From positions 1-13,703 of the forward strand of contig JBBDWN010000155.1 of assembly GCA_040902855.1 (NCBI GenBank): a DNA stretch of 13,703 nt, in the 5' to 3' direction. The notes under the pieces were generated by a model. It saw only the letters and a program-made list of their open reading frames with translations. It was not told the origin of the DNA and made no database searches. The position numbers were made by a program, and so were the translations under genes. The stretch comes from DATHWB01 sp040902855 (GTDB lineage: Bacteria > Actinomycetota > Acidimicrobiia > Spongiisociales > ZC4RG35). Numbering within the stretch: position 1 is the stretch's first letter; the number at the start of each line of letters is the position of its first letter. Below are positions 7,101 to 13,594 of the stretch, piece by piece.

Positions 7101-7291
7101 ATGTGGCCGTAGTGGGGGCTGCCGTTGGCGAACGGGGGACCGTCGTAGAAGACGTAGTCCTTCTCGGCGGGCCGCATCTCCACCTGGGTCTTGAAGGCGT
7201 CGATCCGGTCCCACAGTTCGAGAATCCCGCGCTCCATGGCCGGGAAGTCGGCCCGGGGTTCGACGCGAGCGAAATCGGATTTCTTCGACAT
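4133..7291 (-). CDS. ileS: Isoleucyl-tRNA synthetase, eukaryote-like (IleS2-type)
   Basis: Charges tRNA-Ile with isoleucine in the cytosol. The product is 1052 residues, matching the longer eukaryote-like class. The class I signatures are intact: HYGH (residues 60-63) and KMSKS (602-606). The CP1 editing domain shows WTTTPWTLPAN (233-243) and GTGLVHMAPAYGEAD (324-338), so mischarged valine should be hydrolysed. CDGC and later CPECGG resemble the zinc-binding insertion before the catalytic core resumes. The tail lacks the Cys4 zinc finger typical of E. coli-type IleS1. IleS2 enzymes are known for low mupirocin sensitivity; the HxGH order is the normal one, not the swapped form reported for hyper-resistant enzymes. 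The gene is on the minus strand while its neighbours are on the plus strand. No Shine-Dalgarno precedes the ATG. Confidence 0.97.
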   Translation of the reverse strand: MSKKSDFARVEPRADFPAMERGILELWDRIDAFKTQVEMRPAEKDYVFYDGPPFANGSPHYGHILAGVIKDVVPRFWAMKGHRVERRFGWDTHGLPVEMEVEKQLGISGPKQIAEFGIGAFNEACRALVENTADEWAHLVRRMGRWVDMDDDYKTMDTDYMESVWWVFKQLWDKGLIYEDYKVLPYSWGATTPLSNFEANLDYRDADDPSITVRLEVLEGSGPVEAGDQLLIWTTTPWTLPANLAIAVGADLDYVRVDDEDGRFWLAADRVPYYWKDADTPAARAKGSEFLGVTYRPPFDFFEQERERGAFRVIESDSVTTEDGTGLVHMAPAYGEADLHAIQGAGLDVLVDPVDAEGKFTDEVPPVAGVNIKEADQTLIGLLKDQNILVRNERIRHSYPFCYRTGTPLIYKIIPTWFVKVSDHTDRLVETNEEIHWVPEYVGARRFGNWLEGARDWAVSRNRYWGSCIPVWRCDGCDHAECIGSIDELYERSGVRLTDLHSHYVDPVTWRCPECGGTMTRIPQVLDCWFESGSMPYAQLHYPFENQDKFARAFPAEFIAEGLDQTRGWFYTLHVLSTLLYDAPSFKNCVVNGMILAEDGRKMSKSLKNYPDPAAIFETSGADALRAFLINSPVLRAEPLRFTEEGVRHVVRTVLLPLWNTFSFFTTYAQADGITLADLAKAPAVADRPETDRWIISVLQSLVADVTKQMEGYYLYNVIPPTLGFIDDLTNWYVRRSRRRFWAARVAGDESDKLAAFATLYQVLTTFSAVLAPVLPFITERLYQSLVAEKDPTAPASIHHLDFPVADESVIDSRLESAMRIVRDVVALGHALRSKHELKVRQPLRLATVLTHDPAVKVAIASHGDLIADELNVLAVDVASDESGLVELSCKADFRKLGPQFGPRMKEVATEIAALGSADVGRLLDGATLQVAGTQITAEDVLVQRIARDGVVVEAAGGLAVVLDTTLDDDLVVLGTAREIISRVQGLRRDMDFAVTDRIEITWDSDDPAVAKAFGRHGDVIAGETLAAVVTQGSGGDGQDDDFDLKVVISRV

Positions 7292-7300
7292 GGGAGAGGA

Positions 7301-7306
7301 AGGATA
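7301..7306 (-). promoter_or_regulatory. Possible -10 element of a near-leaderless ileS promoter
   Basis: On the minus strand TATCCT lies nine bases before the ileS ATG, which has no purine-rich ribosome binding site. This spacing would put the transcript start at or within a few bases of the ATG. No good -35 is visible at 16-18 bases. Actinobacteria commonly use leaderless mRNAs, so the reading is plausible but weak. Confidence 0.35.
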
Positions 7307-7344
7307 CGCCCTGCCGCACCAACACCAGCTTTTACCCCTCCAAA

Positions 7345-7380
7345 CGCTTCATTCATGAAGCGCTGGTTCGCTAAGAAGCG
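7345..7380. promoter_or_regulatory. Palindromic half-site cluster in the ileS/TraR-DksA divergent spacer
   Basis: CGCTTCAT (7345-7352) and ATGAAGCG (7355-7362) form a perfect 8+8 palindrome with a two-base centre. A third half-site, AAGAAGCG (7373-7380), repeats the right arm in the same orientation 18 bases on, with one change. The cluster lies 54 bases upstream of the ileS ATG and 38 bases upstream of the preferred TraR/DksA start, close to the -10-like hexamers of both genes. This is what an operator for a dimeric regulator looks like. As RNA the palindrome could also fold into a seven-pair hairpin with loop TTCA. The regulator is unknown. Confidence 0.5.
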
Positions 7381-7400
7381 GGATTGGTGGGGGGTCCGGC

Positions 7401-7406
7401 TAATGT
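7401..7406 (+). promoter_or_regulatory. Possible -10 element of the TraR/DksA-lspA-rluD run
   Basis: TAATGT fits the TANNNT pattern and lies 11 bases before the ATG at 7418, allowing a leader of only a few bases. No Shine-Dalgarno is present. A -35 at the normal distance is not recognisable. Confidence 0.4.
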
Positions 7407-7417
7407 TGCGCTCCGCC

Positions 7418-7789
7418 ATGGCCCGTTCACTCGCAAAATCGACCGTCAAGCGGTTCAAAGCCACGCTCGAAGATGAGCGAGAACGGCTCGCGAGCGTCAT
7501 CGCGGAGCACGAGAAAGAGATGGAGGACGCCCGGAACTCCGAGACGGCGGCTGACCGCAGCTCGGACCCGGAGAACGCGGACGCCGGTTCGATGCGCCTC
7601 GAGTACGCCAAGGAACTGTCGATCGAGCGGAACGCGGCCGACATTCTCCACAAAGTCGAGCACGCCCTGCGTCGCATCGAAGCGGGTGGGTACGGCGTCT
7701 GTGAGATCTGCGGCGAGGCCATCCCGATCGCCCGGCTCGAAGTGCTGCCCTACGCCACCGTGTGCGTGACGTGCGCGTCCAAGACCTGA
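7418..7789 (+). CDS. TraR/DksA-family zinc-finger protein
   Basis: Family members enter the RNA polymerase secondary channel and tune transcription; the actinobacterial members beside lspA are poorly characterised. The product is 123 residues from the preferred ATG. Residues about 8-88 are a charged coiled-coil hairpin. Its tip region DPENADAG carries Asp50 and Asp55, near where DksA has its functional acidic residues, though the exact DxxDxA is not reproduced. The C-terminus RRIEAGGYGVCEICGEAIP is typical of the family, and Cys95, Cys98, Cys116 and Cys119 form an intact Cys4 zinc site. Upstream in-frame ATGs at 7355 and 7403 would add 21 or 5 residues. The first lies within the palindrome and adds a Trp/Arg-rich stretch with no family resemblance, so 7418 is preferred. 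The 3' end overlaps lspA by up to 28 bases. Confidence 0.88.
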   Translation: MARSLAKSTVKRFKATLEDERERLASVIAEHEKEMEDARNSETAADRSSDPENADAGSMRLEYAKELSIERNAADILHKVEHALRRIEAGGYGVCEICGEAIPIARLEVLPYATVCVTCASKT

Positions 7790-8244
7790 GGCGCCACAGG
7801 CTTCTCACCCTCGCGGCGATTTCCGGCTCGGTCCTCCTCGTCGACCAGTTGACGAAAGCGTGGGCGGAGCAGACGTTCGCCGGTCGCACCGTCGAGATCA
7901 TCCCGGTCGTGCTGTCGTTCACGTTCACCGAGAACACAGGGGCCGCGTTCTCGATCTTCCAGAACGCCGGCACGCTGCTCTCTCTCGCTGCCCTGGTCGC
8001 GCTCGGAGTGATTGCAGGCTCCATTTGGAGTCCCCGTCCGCTCGCCGAGGTCGTCGGGTTGTCACTGATCGCGGGAGGCGCGGCGGGAAACCTCTTCGAC
8101 CGCCTCACTCGCGGGAAGAACGCCTTCGACGGTCCGGTCATCGACTGGATCAGATTCCCGAACTTTCCCGTGTTCAACTTGGCGGACACCGCCATCACCT
8201 TCGGCGTGGCAGTGATCCTGGTGACGGCATGGCGCAGCCGTTGA
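7762..8244 (+). CDS. lspA: Lipoprotein signal peptidase (signal peptidase II)
   Basis: Inner-membrane aspartic protease that removes the signal peptide from diacylglyceryl-modified prolipoproteins at the lipobox cysteine. The product is 160 residues, the usual size. All family blocks are present: DQLTKAW (residues 28-34), ENTGAAFSI (57-65), GGAAGNLFDR (105-114), VIDW with Asp128, and FNLADTAI with Asp142. Asp128 and Asp142 are the expected catalytic pair. Four hydrophobic helices fit the known fold. The start is a GTG at 7762, inside the previous gene; a GTG at 7771 would drop three residues. The overlap with the upstream gene (28 bases) and with the downstream pseudouridine synthase gene (16 bases) indicates one transcript with coupled translation. 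Confidence 0.97.
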   Translation: MRDVRVQDLRRHRLLTLAAISGSVLLVDQLTKAWAEQTFAGRTVEIIPVVLSFTFTENTGAAFSIFQNAGTLLSLAALVALGVIAGSIWSPRPLAEVVGLSLIAGGAAGNLFDRLTRGKNAFDGPVIDWIRFPNFPVFNLADTAITFGVAVILVTAWRSR

Positions 8245-9146
8245 CCTTCGTGATTCCCGACACGCTCGACGGCGAGCGGGTCGACAAGGTCGTCGCCGTA
8301 CTCGGCGAGATGCCTCGATCCGAGGCGCGGGCTCAGTGCGATGCAGGCAATGTCGAGATCGATGGCAGTCCGGCCGCCGCGAAGGCAAGGGTGGCCGCCG
8401 GTTCGACCATTGTCTTCGACCCGGGAGCCCTGCCTGCGGTCTTGCAGGCGGAGGCGGTCGACTTCGGCGTGCTCTACGAAGACGAGCACCTCGTGGTGAT
8501 CGACAAGCCGTCGGGTCTTACCGTGCATCCAGGCGCGGGCCGGGCGACAGGCACCCTGGCCGGCGGCCTGATGGAGCGGTTCCCTGATCTCGTCGGTGTC
8601 GGCCAGGCGGGGCGATGGGGCCTCGTCCACCGTCTGGATCGGGAGACCTCGGGAGCTCTGCTGGTCGGCCGCACCCCCGCTGCCCACGCCGCCCTGGTCG
8701 CCGATCTCGCTCGACGCGAAGTGGGACGCGAGTACGTCGCTCTCGTCCAGGGGACCTTCGATCTTCCGCGCGGAACGGTCGACGCCCCAATCGGCCGTGA
8801 TCCGCACCGCCCCCGGAGACGCGCTCTGGTGCCCGCCGGCCGTCTCGCGGTCACCCACTATCAGATGACGCGGCAGTGGCCCCGCCCCGGTGTGGCGCTG
8901 CTCGCAGTCCAGCTCGAGACCGGACGCACCCACCAGATCCGGGTGCATCTCGCCGGCATCGGCCATTCCGTTGTCGGTGACCGTCTCTACGGACGCCGGG
9001 ATCCCGTCTCGATCGGCCGCCTGTTCCTTCACGCCGCCCAACTCCGCTTCGTCCATCCTGTGACAGGCGAAGAGATGACCGTCCAATCGCCGCTTCCCCC
9101 GGATCTCGAGGGAGTACTCACCCGACTCGACCAACAGTCGGAGTAG
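8229..9146 (+). CDS. rluD: RluA-family 23S rRNA pseudouridine synthase (RluD-like)
   Basis: Converts uridine to pseudouridine in large-subunit rRNA. RluD modifies the helix 69 loop in E. coli; the exact target here is inferred only. The product is 305 residues. An N-terminal S4-like RNA-binding domain covers about residues 14-65 (RVDKVVAVL...EIDG). The catalytic motif is GLVHRLDRETSGALLV with nucleophile Asp137. YEDEHLVVIDKPSGLTVHPG (83-102) and GRTHQIRVHLAGIGHSVVGD complete the active site. Length and domain order match RluD, and the gene commonly follows lspA in bacteria. It overlaps lspA by 16 bases. No Shine-Dalgarno is evident, in keeping with coupled translation. The stop TAG shares its last base with a possible GTG start of the rhomboid gene. 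Confidence 0.94.
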   Translation: MAQPLTFVIPDTLDGERVDKVVAVLGEMPRSEARAQCDAGNVEIDGSPAAAKARVAAGSTIVFDPGALPAVLQAEAVDFGVLYEDEHLVVIDKPSGLTVHPGAGRATGTLAGGLMERFPDLVGVGQAGRWGLVHRLDRETSGALLVGRTPAAHAALVADLARREVGREYVALVQGTFDLPRGTVDAPIGRDPHRPRRRALVPAGRLAVTHYQMTRQWPRPGVALLAVQLETGRTHQIRVHLAGIGHSVVGDRLYGRRDPVSIGRLFLHAAQLRFVHPVTGEEMTVQSPLPPDLEGVLTRLDQQSE

Positions 9147-9160
9147 TGGATGAGTTTCGA

Positions 9161-9166
9161 TACGGT
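9161..9166 (+). promoter_or_regulatory. Possible -10 element for a leaderless rhomboid transcript
   Basis: TACGGT fits TANNNT and ends six bases before the ATG at 9173, which has no ribosome binding site. This is the spacing expected for a transcript beginning at the start codon. No -35 match was found, so confidence is low. Confidence 0.3.
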
Positions 9167-9172
9167 TCCCCG

Positions 9173-10006
9173 ATGACCACGCCCGACCAGTACCAGGTCT
9201 GCTATCGCCACCCGGATCGGCCTACCGGTCTGTCATGCACGCACTGCGGACGGCCGATCTGCGGGTCGTGCTCGATCGATGCCAGTGTCGGACAGCGGTG
9301 TCCGGAGTGTGTGAAGGCCGAAGGGTCTACCAAGGTCGTACGCGGCCGCGACGTGGGTTCCGGCGCGCTTGGCGGCCGCGCCCCTGTCACGTCGGCGATC
9401 ATCGGGGTGACGGTGGCGCTGGCGGCGTTGCGGTTTCTCTCGATCGACGCCTGGGTGCCGCTCGCCGAGAATCTGGCCCTCGTCAACGTTCTGGTCGCCG
9501 AAGGCGAATGGTGGCGCATGTTCACCGTGGTCTTGGTCCACGCCGGAGGGATCACCCACATTCTCTTCAACATGTGGGCCCTCTACGCGTTGGGGCCGCA
9601 GATCGAACGGGAGGTGGGACCGGTTCCGTTCCTCGCCCTGTACCTGTCAACCGCCGCGGCCGGGAGCGCCTTCGCGTTCCACCTGGGGGACATCTCCGAT
9701 GTGAGCGTCGGTGCCTCCGGTGCCATTTTCGGACTCTTCGGGATCTGGATGGCGTCTGCGGTGCGGCGTCGCAACACCAGGGCGGGCCGGGCGATCCTCA
9801 ACCAGCTCGGCTTCCTGCTCCTCATCAACGCCGCCATTCCGTTCTTCATCCGCAACGTCTCGTGGCAGGGCCATTTGGGAGGTCTGATCGCCGGCTTCGC
9901 CATCGGGTGGGCGTGGTCCCAGCTCCGAGGTCCGACTGCCACGACCCTGCGTCTCGCCTCGGCTGGTCTCGTCGCCGCCGTCTCCGTCATCAGCGTCCTG
10001 TTGTAG
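9173..10006 (+). CDS. Rhomboid intramembrane serine protease with N-terminal zinc domain
   Basis: Cleaves transmembrane segments of substrate proteins inside the membrane; the substrates are unknown. The product is 277 residues. An N-terminal B-box-like zinc domain has Cys10, His13, Cys22, Cys25, Cys30, Cys33, Cys43 and Cys46, enough for two zinc ions. About six hydrophobic helices follow from residue 66. The protease residues are complete: His129 and Asn133 in THILFNMWAL (oxyanion side), Ser182 in GASGAIFGLFG, and His234 in GHLGGLIAGFAIGW. It should therefore be an active protease rather than a pseudo-rhomboid. A GTG at 9146, overlapping the previous stop as TAGTG, would add nine residues (MDEFRYGSP) and is a real alternative. 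Actinobacterial rhomboids often carry this zinc module. It may share the lspA transcript. Confidence 0.93.
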   Translation: MTTPDQYQVCYRHPDRPTGLSCTHCGRPICGSCSIDASVGQRCPECVKAEGSTKVVRGRDVGSGALGGRAPVTSAIIGVTVALAALRFLSIDAWVPLAENLALVNVLVAEGEWWRMFTVVLVHAGGITHILFNMWALYALGPQIEREVGPVPFLALYLSTAAAGSAFAFHLGDISDVSVGASGAIFGLFGIWMASAVRRRNTRAGRAILNQLGFLLLINAAIPFFIRNVSWQGHLGGLIAGFAIGWAWSQLRGPTATTLRLASAGLVAAVSVISVLL

Positions 10007-10020
10007 TCGGTTTTCGCGTC

Positions 10021-10044
10021 GTGGCCCGTGCCTGATGAGGCCAC
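10021..10044 (+). terminator. Weak hairpin after the rhomboid gene
   Basis: GTGGCC (10021-10026) pairs with GGCCAC (10039-10044) across a 12-base loop, 14 bases after the rhomboid stop and 40 bases before dnaE. No T-run follows. It may attenuate read-through into dnaE or be chance. TAAGTT directly after it (10045-10050) fits a loose -10, but no -35 partner is seen. Confidence 0.3.
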
Positions 10045-10075
10045 TAAGTTGGGGTGAATCACACCGTTGTCATTC

Positions 10076-10081
10076 GGAGGG
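10076..10081 (+). promoter_or_regulatory. Ribosome binding site that decides the dnaE start
   Basis: GGAGGG is the strongest Shine-Dalgarno in the window and lies three bases before the GTG at 10085 (four if only GGAGG pairs). The spacing is tight. The only earlier in-frame start, TTG at 10067, lies upstream of it, so GTG at 10085 is preferred. Confidence 0.65.
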
Positions 10082-10084
10082 TCG

Positions 10085-13000
10085 GTGAACGACAAGTCTT
10101 TCGTCCATCTTCACACCCACACCGAGTTTTCCATGCTCGATGGTGCGGCGAAGATCGACGACGTGATGCAGGCGGCGGTGGCAGACGGCCAGCCCGCCGT
10201 CGGCATCAGCGACCACGGCGTGCTGTACGGAGTGGTCGACTTCTACAGGGCCGCCCACGAGTCCGGGATCAGGCCGATCATCGGCATCGAGGCGTACACC
10301 ACCCCTGGCAGTCGCTTCGACCGGCCTCCCCGCAGCCAGAACGTGCGTCACCACATGCTGCTGTTCGCCGAGAACGACGCCGGCTACCGCAACCTCATGC
10401 AGCTGTCGTCGAAGGCCTTTCTCGAGGGGTACTACTACAAGCCGCGGATGGACAAGGAGCTCCTCGCCGAGCACGCGTCCGGGATCATCGCCACCTCCGG
10501 ATGTCTGGGCGGCGAGATCCCGCAGCTGCTCGCTCCTGACGGGTGGAAGGAGGAGGGGAACCAGGGGGCGGTGCGCGATTTTGATGCTGCGCTGGCGGTG
10601 GCTGCGGCGTACCAGGACATCTTCGGCAAGGGGAATTTCTTCATCGAGATCCAGGATCACGGCATCGAGTCCCAGCAGCGGATCCTCGACGACCTGGTCG
10701 ACATCGCCCGTCGAATCGGCGCTCCGCTGCTCGCCACCAACGACCTCCACTACACCTACAAGGAGGAGTACGAGGCGCACGATGTGCTCTTGTGCATCCA
10801 GACCGGCTCCAACATCGACGAGCCGAACCGCTTCAAGTTCGACGGTGACCAGTTCTTCCTGAAGTCGGCCGCCGAGATGCGTCGCATCTTCCCGAACGAC
10901 CGCTTCCCGGGCGCCTGTGACAACACCCTCCTCATCGCCGAGCGCGCCGATGTAAGGCTCGACTTCGACCAGATCCACCTGCCGGCGTTCCCGGTCCCCG
11001 CAGGCGAAACCGAGGTCACCTACCTCGAGAGCCTGGTCCGCCAGGGGGCGATGCAGCGTTACGGCGATTCGATCTCCCCGGAGATCGACGAGCGGATCAG
11101 ACACGAGTTGAAGGTGATCGAGGAGATGGGTTTTCCCGCCTACTTCCTGATCGTGTGGGACCTGATCCGTCATGCTCGCGAACACAAGATCCGCACCGGT
11201 CCGGGTCGCGGGTCTGCGGCCGGGTCGATCGTGGCGTACTGCCTCCGCATCACCGATCTGGACCCACTCCGCTACGGGATGATCTTCGAACGGTTCCTGA
11301 ATCCGGGTCGCAAGGAGATGCCGGACATCGACATGGACTTCGACGAGCGGTTCCGGGGCGAGATGATCCGATACGCCGCCGAGAAGTACGGCTCGGATCA
11401 CGTCGCCCAGATCATCACGTTCTCGACGATCAAGGGAAAGCAGGCGATTCGGGATTCCGCCAGGGTGTTCGGATATCCGTACTCGTTGGGGGACCGGGTC
11501 GCCAAGCTGATGCCCGCGTCGATCCTCGGCCGCGACGCCTCTCTCGCCCAGTGTCTCTACCCGCCGGATGACGACGCCGACTCGGCGCTGCGCGACCAGT
11601 ACAACAACGCCGCCGGGCTGCGCGAGGCCTACGCCGCCGAACCCGAAGTGAAGCGCGTCCTCGACGCCGCCATCGGACTCGAAGGTCTCCGCCGGCAGGA
11701 TTCCATTCACGCTGCGGCGGTGGTGATCACGCCGAAGCCCCTCACCGACGTCATCCCGATCCAACAGAAGGGGGAAGACTCCGAAATCGTCACCCAGTAC
11801 GAGATGCATGGCATCGAGTCGATGGGTCTGTTGAAGATGGACTTCCTCGGCCTGCGCAACCTCTCCACGATCGAGCGCACTCTGGAACTGGTTGAGCTGA
11901 GCCACGGTCTGCTGGTCGACATCGACAACGTGCCGCTGGATGACGAGAAGACCTTCGAGCTGATCCGCACCGCAGAGACGATCGGCGTGTTCCAGTTGGA
12001 GGGTTCTGCGATGCGATCGCTGATCCGCGCACTCGAACCTGACACGTTCGAACACATCATCGCCGTCAACGCCCTGTACCGGCCGGGCCCGATGGGCCTG
12101 AACATGCATTACGAGTACGCCGACCGGAAGAACGGGCGCAAGGAAGTCACCTACCCCCACACGGCGCTCCGGCCGTTCCTCGAATCCACCTACGGGATCA
12201 TCACCTACCAGGAGCAGGTGATGCAGGTCGGCCGGGAGATGGCTGGCTATTCGATGTCCGAAGCCGACAACCTGCGCAAGGCGATGGGCAAGAAGATCAA
12301 GTCGGTGATGGCCGCCGAGAAGGAGAAGTTCGTCGCCGGGTGTGTCTCCCAGGGCCATCCGGAGCAGCTCGGTCGAGAGTTGTGGGACGCCGTCGAGCCG
12401 TTCGCCGGATACGGCTTCAACCTGTCCCATTCCGCCTGTTACGCCTACGTGGCCTTTCAGACGGCGTATCTCAAGGCCCACTATCCCGCCGAGTACATGG
12501 CCGCCCTGCTCACGTCCACCAAGAAGGACAAGGACCGGACGGCGATCTACCTCAACGAATGCCGGCGGATGGGTGTCGAGGTGTTGGTTCCCGACGTCAA
12601 CGAATCCGATGTCGACTTCATCGTCGTCAACGGCAAGGTCCGTTTCGGGATGAGCGCGGTGCGGAACGTCGGCGAAGGCGTCGTCGATCGGATCGTCGCC
12701 GGACGAGCAGACGGCCCTTATCAGGACTTCGCAGACTTCTGCGAGCGGGTGGACCTCGACGCCCTCAACAAGAGGACGATCGAGTCGCTCGTCAAGGCAG
12801 GCGGGTTCGACAGTCTCGGGTATGCCCGCAAGAGCCTCATGTTCCGCTTCGAAGAGATCGTCGACGCGATCACCGCCAGGCGTCGGAACGAGGAGATGGG
12901 CCAGTATTCGCTGTTCGGCGGAGAAGAGGTCGGCGGCGACGGCGTCAGTTACGAAGTCGAAGACGAGGAATGGGGCCAGCGAATCAAACTCGGTTTCGAA

Positions 13001-13591
13001 AAGGAGATGCTCGGCCTGTATGTCTCCGACCACCCGCTGCTCGGCGTGTCAGGGTCGCTGAAGGCGGCGGGCGCGGTTCGCATTCCGGGACTGCTCGACA
13101 GTACGGACGGGGCGAACGTCACCATCGGCGGACTGGTCGGCGGGATCACCCGACGCTGGACGAAGAAGGGCGATCCGATGGTCTTCTTCCAGTTGGAGGA
13201 CCTGGAAGGGTCGGTGGAGGTCGTGGCGTTCCCCAAGACCGTCAACGAGTACGGCCCGCTCATCCAGGACGATTCGATCTTGATCGTGCGGGGCCGCCTG
13301 GACCATCGCGGGGACGACGTCAAGGTGATCGCCCGCGAGTTGCACGTGCTCGAAGTGCGCGATGTCTCGACGCTGCGGCTCTCCGTCCCTGCCACCAAGC
13401 TGTCAGCCGACCTCGTCACCCGCCTCAAGTCGGTCCTCGCCAACCATCCGGGCCAGGCGCCGGTCATCCTCGAAATGGCCAACGGCGACCGGCGCAAGGT
13501 CCTCAAACTCTCCGACGAGTTCCGAGTGGAACTCCGCTCCGCCCTCTACGCCGAGTTGAGAGAACTCCTCGGCCCCAGCGCGGTGGCGTAG
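10085..13591 (+). CDS. dnaE: DNA polymerase III alpha subunit (DnaE1)
   Basis: Replicative DNA polymerase catalytic subunit. The product is 1168 residues, the normal length. The N-terminal PHP domain keeps its metal ligands: His10 and His12 (HLHTHTEF), Asp43/His44 (ISDHGVLYG), Glu69, His89 or His90, Cys140 (SGCLGGE), Asp220 and His222 (NDLHYT). It is therefore probably an active 3'-5' proofreading exonuclease, as shown for mycobacterial DnaE1. The polymerase domain has GPGRGSAAGS (372-381), PDIDMDFDE with acidic residues at 414-420, and MDFLGLRNLS with Asp586, matching the family's three catalytic aspartates. YRPGPM and YQEQVMQ follow, then a helix-hairpin-helix region around 840-910. QYSLF (940-944) is the internal sliding-clamp-binding motif. 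An OB-fold spans about 1012-1085. Nothing is truncated. Confidence 0.98.
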   Translation: MNDKSFVHLHTHTEFSMLDGAAKIDDVMQAAVADGQPAVGISDHGVLYGVVDFYRAAHESGIRPIIGIEAYTTPGSRFDRPPRSQNVRHHMLLFAENDAGYRNLMQLSSKAFLEGYYYKPRMDKELLAEHASGIIATSGCLGGEIPQLLAPDGWKEEGNQGAVRDFDAALAVAAAYQDIFGKGNFFIEIQDHGIESQQRILDDLVDIARRIGAPLLATNDLHYTYKEEYEAHDVLLCIQTGSNIDEPNRFKFDGDQFFLKSAAEMRRIFPNDRFPGACDNTLLIAERADVRLDFDQIHLPAFPVPAGETEVTYLESLVRQGAMQRYGDSISPEIDERIRHELKVIEEMGFPAYFLIVWDLIRHAREHKIRTGPGRGSAAGSIVAYCLRITDLDPLRYGMIFERFLNPGRKEMPDIDMDFDERFRGEMIRYAAEKYGSDHVAQIITFSTIKGKQAIRDSARVFGYPYSLGDRVAKLMPASILGRDASLAQCLYPPDDDADSALRDQYNNAAGLREAYAAEPEVKRVLDAAIGLEGLRRQDSIHAAAVVITPKPLTDVIPIQQKGEDSEIVTQYEMHGIESMGLLKMDFLGLRNLSTIERTLELVELSHGLLVDIDNVPLDDEKTFELIRTAETIGVFQLEGSAMRSLIRALEPDTFEHIIAVNALYRPGPMGLNMHYEYADRKNGRKEVTYPHTALRPFLESTYGIITYQEQVMQVGREMAGYSMSEADNLRKAMGKKIKSVMAAEKEKFVAGCVSQGHPEQLGRELWDAVEPFAGYGFNLSHSACYAYVAFQTAYLKAHYPAEYMAALLTSTKKDKDRTAIYLNECRRMGVEVLVPDVNESDVDFIVVNGKVRFGMSAVRNVGEGVVDRIVAGRADGPYQDFADFCERVDLDALNKRTIESLVKAGGFDSLGYARKSLMFRFEEIVDAITARRRNEEMGQYSLFGGEEVGGDGVSYEVEDEEWGQRIKLGFEKEMLGLYVSDHPLLGVSGSLKAAGAVRIPGLLDSTDGANVTIGGLVGGITRRWTKKGDPMVFFQLEDLEGSVEVVAFPKTVNEYGPLIQDDSILIVRGRLDHRGDDVKVIARELHVLEVRDVSTLRLSVPATKLSADLVTRLKSVLANHPGQAPVILEMANGDRRKVLKLSDEFRVELRSALYAELRELLGPSAVA

Positions 13592-13594
13592 TCT

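Noticed and set aside
4221..7325. A 1034-codon minus-strand open frame overlapping ileS in another frame
   Set aside because: The translation is dominated by Arg, Pro and Gly with no motif, while the ileS frame has all synthetase signatures. It is a shadow of third-position G/C.
7355..7417. Longer TraR/DksA protein starting at ATG 7355
   Set aside because: The added residues look random (Trp/Arg-rich), the ATG is inside the palindrome, and a -10-like hexamer lies after it. Not fully excluded.
7292..7420. T-box riboswitch upstream of ileS
   Set aside because: Actinobacterial ileS genes can carry one, but the conserved AGGGTGGNACCGCG bulge sequence is absent. Only a loose GGTG...GCGG resemblance is visible and the leader is too short.
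10070..13033. A 987-codon open frame on the minus strand opposite dnaE
   Set aside because: It lies fully antisense to an unmistakable dnaE, has no recognisable domain, and its Val/Asp/Glu/Arg/His-rich composition is what the complement of GC-rich codons gives.
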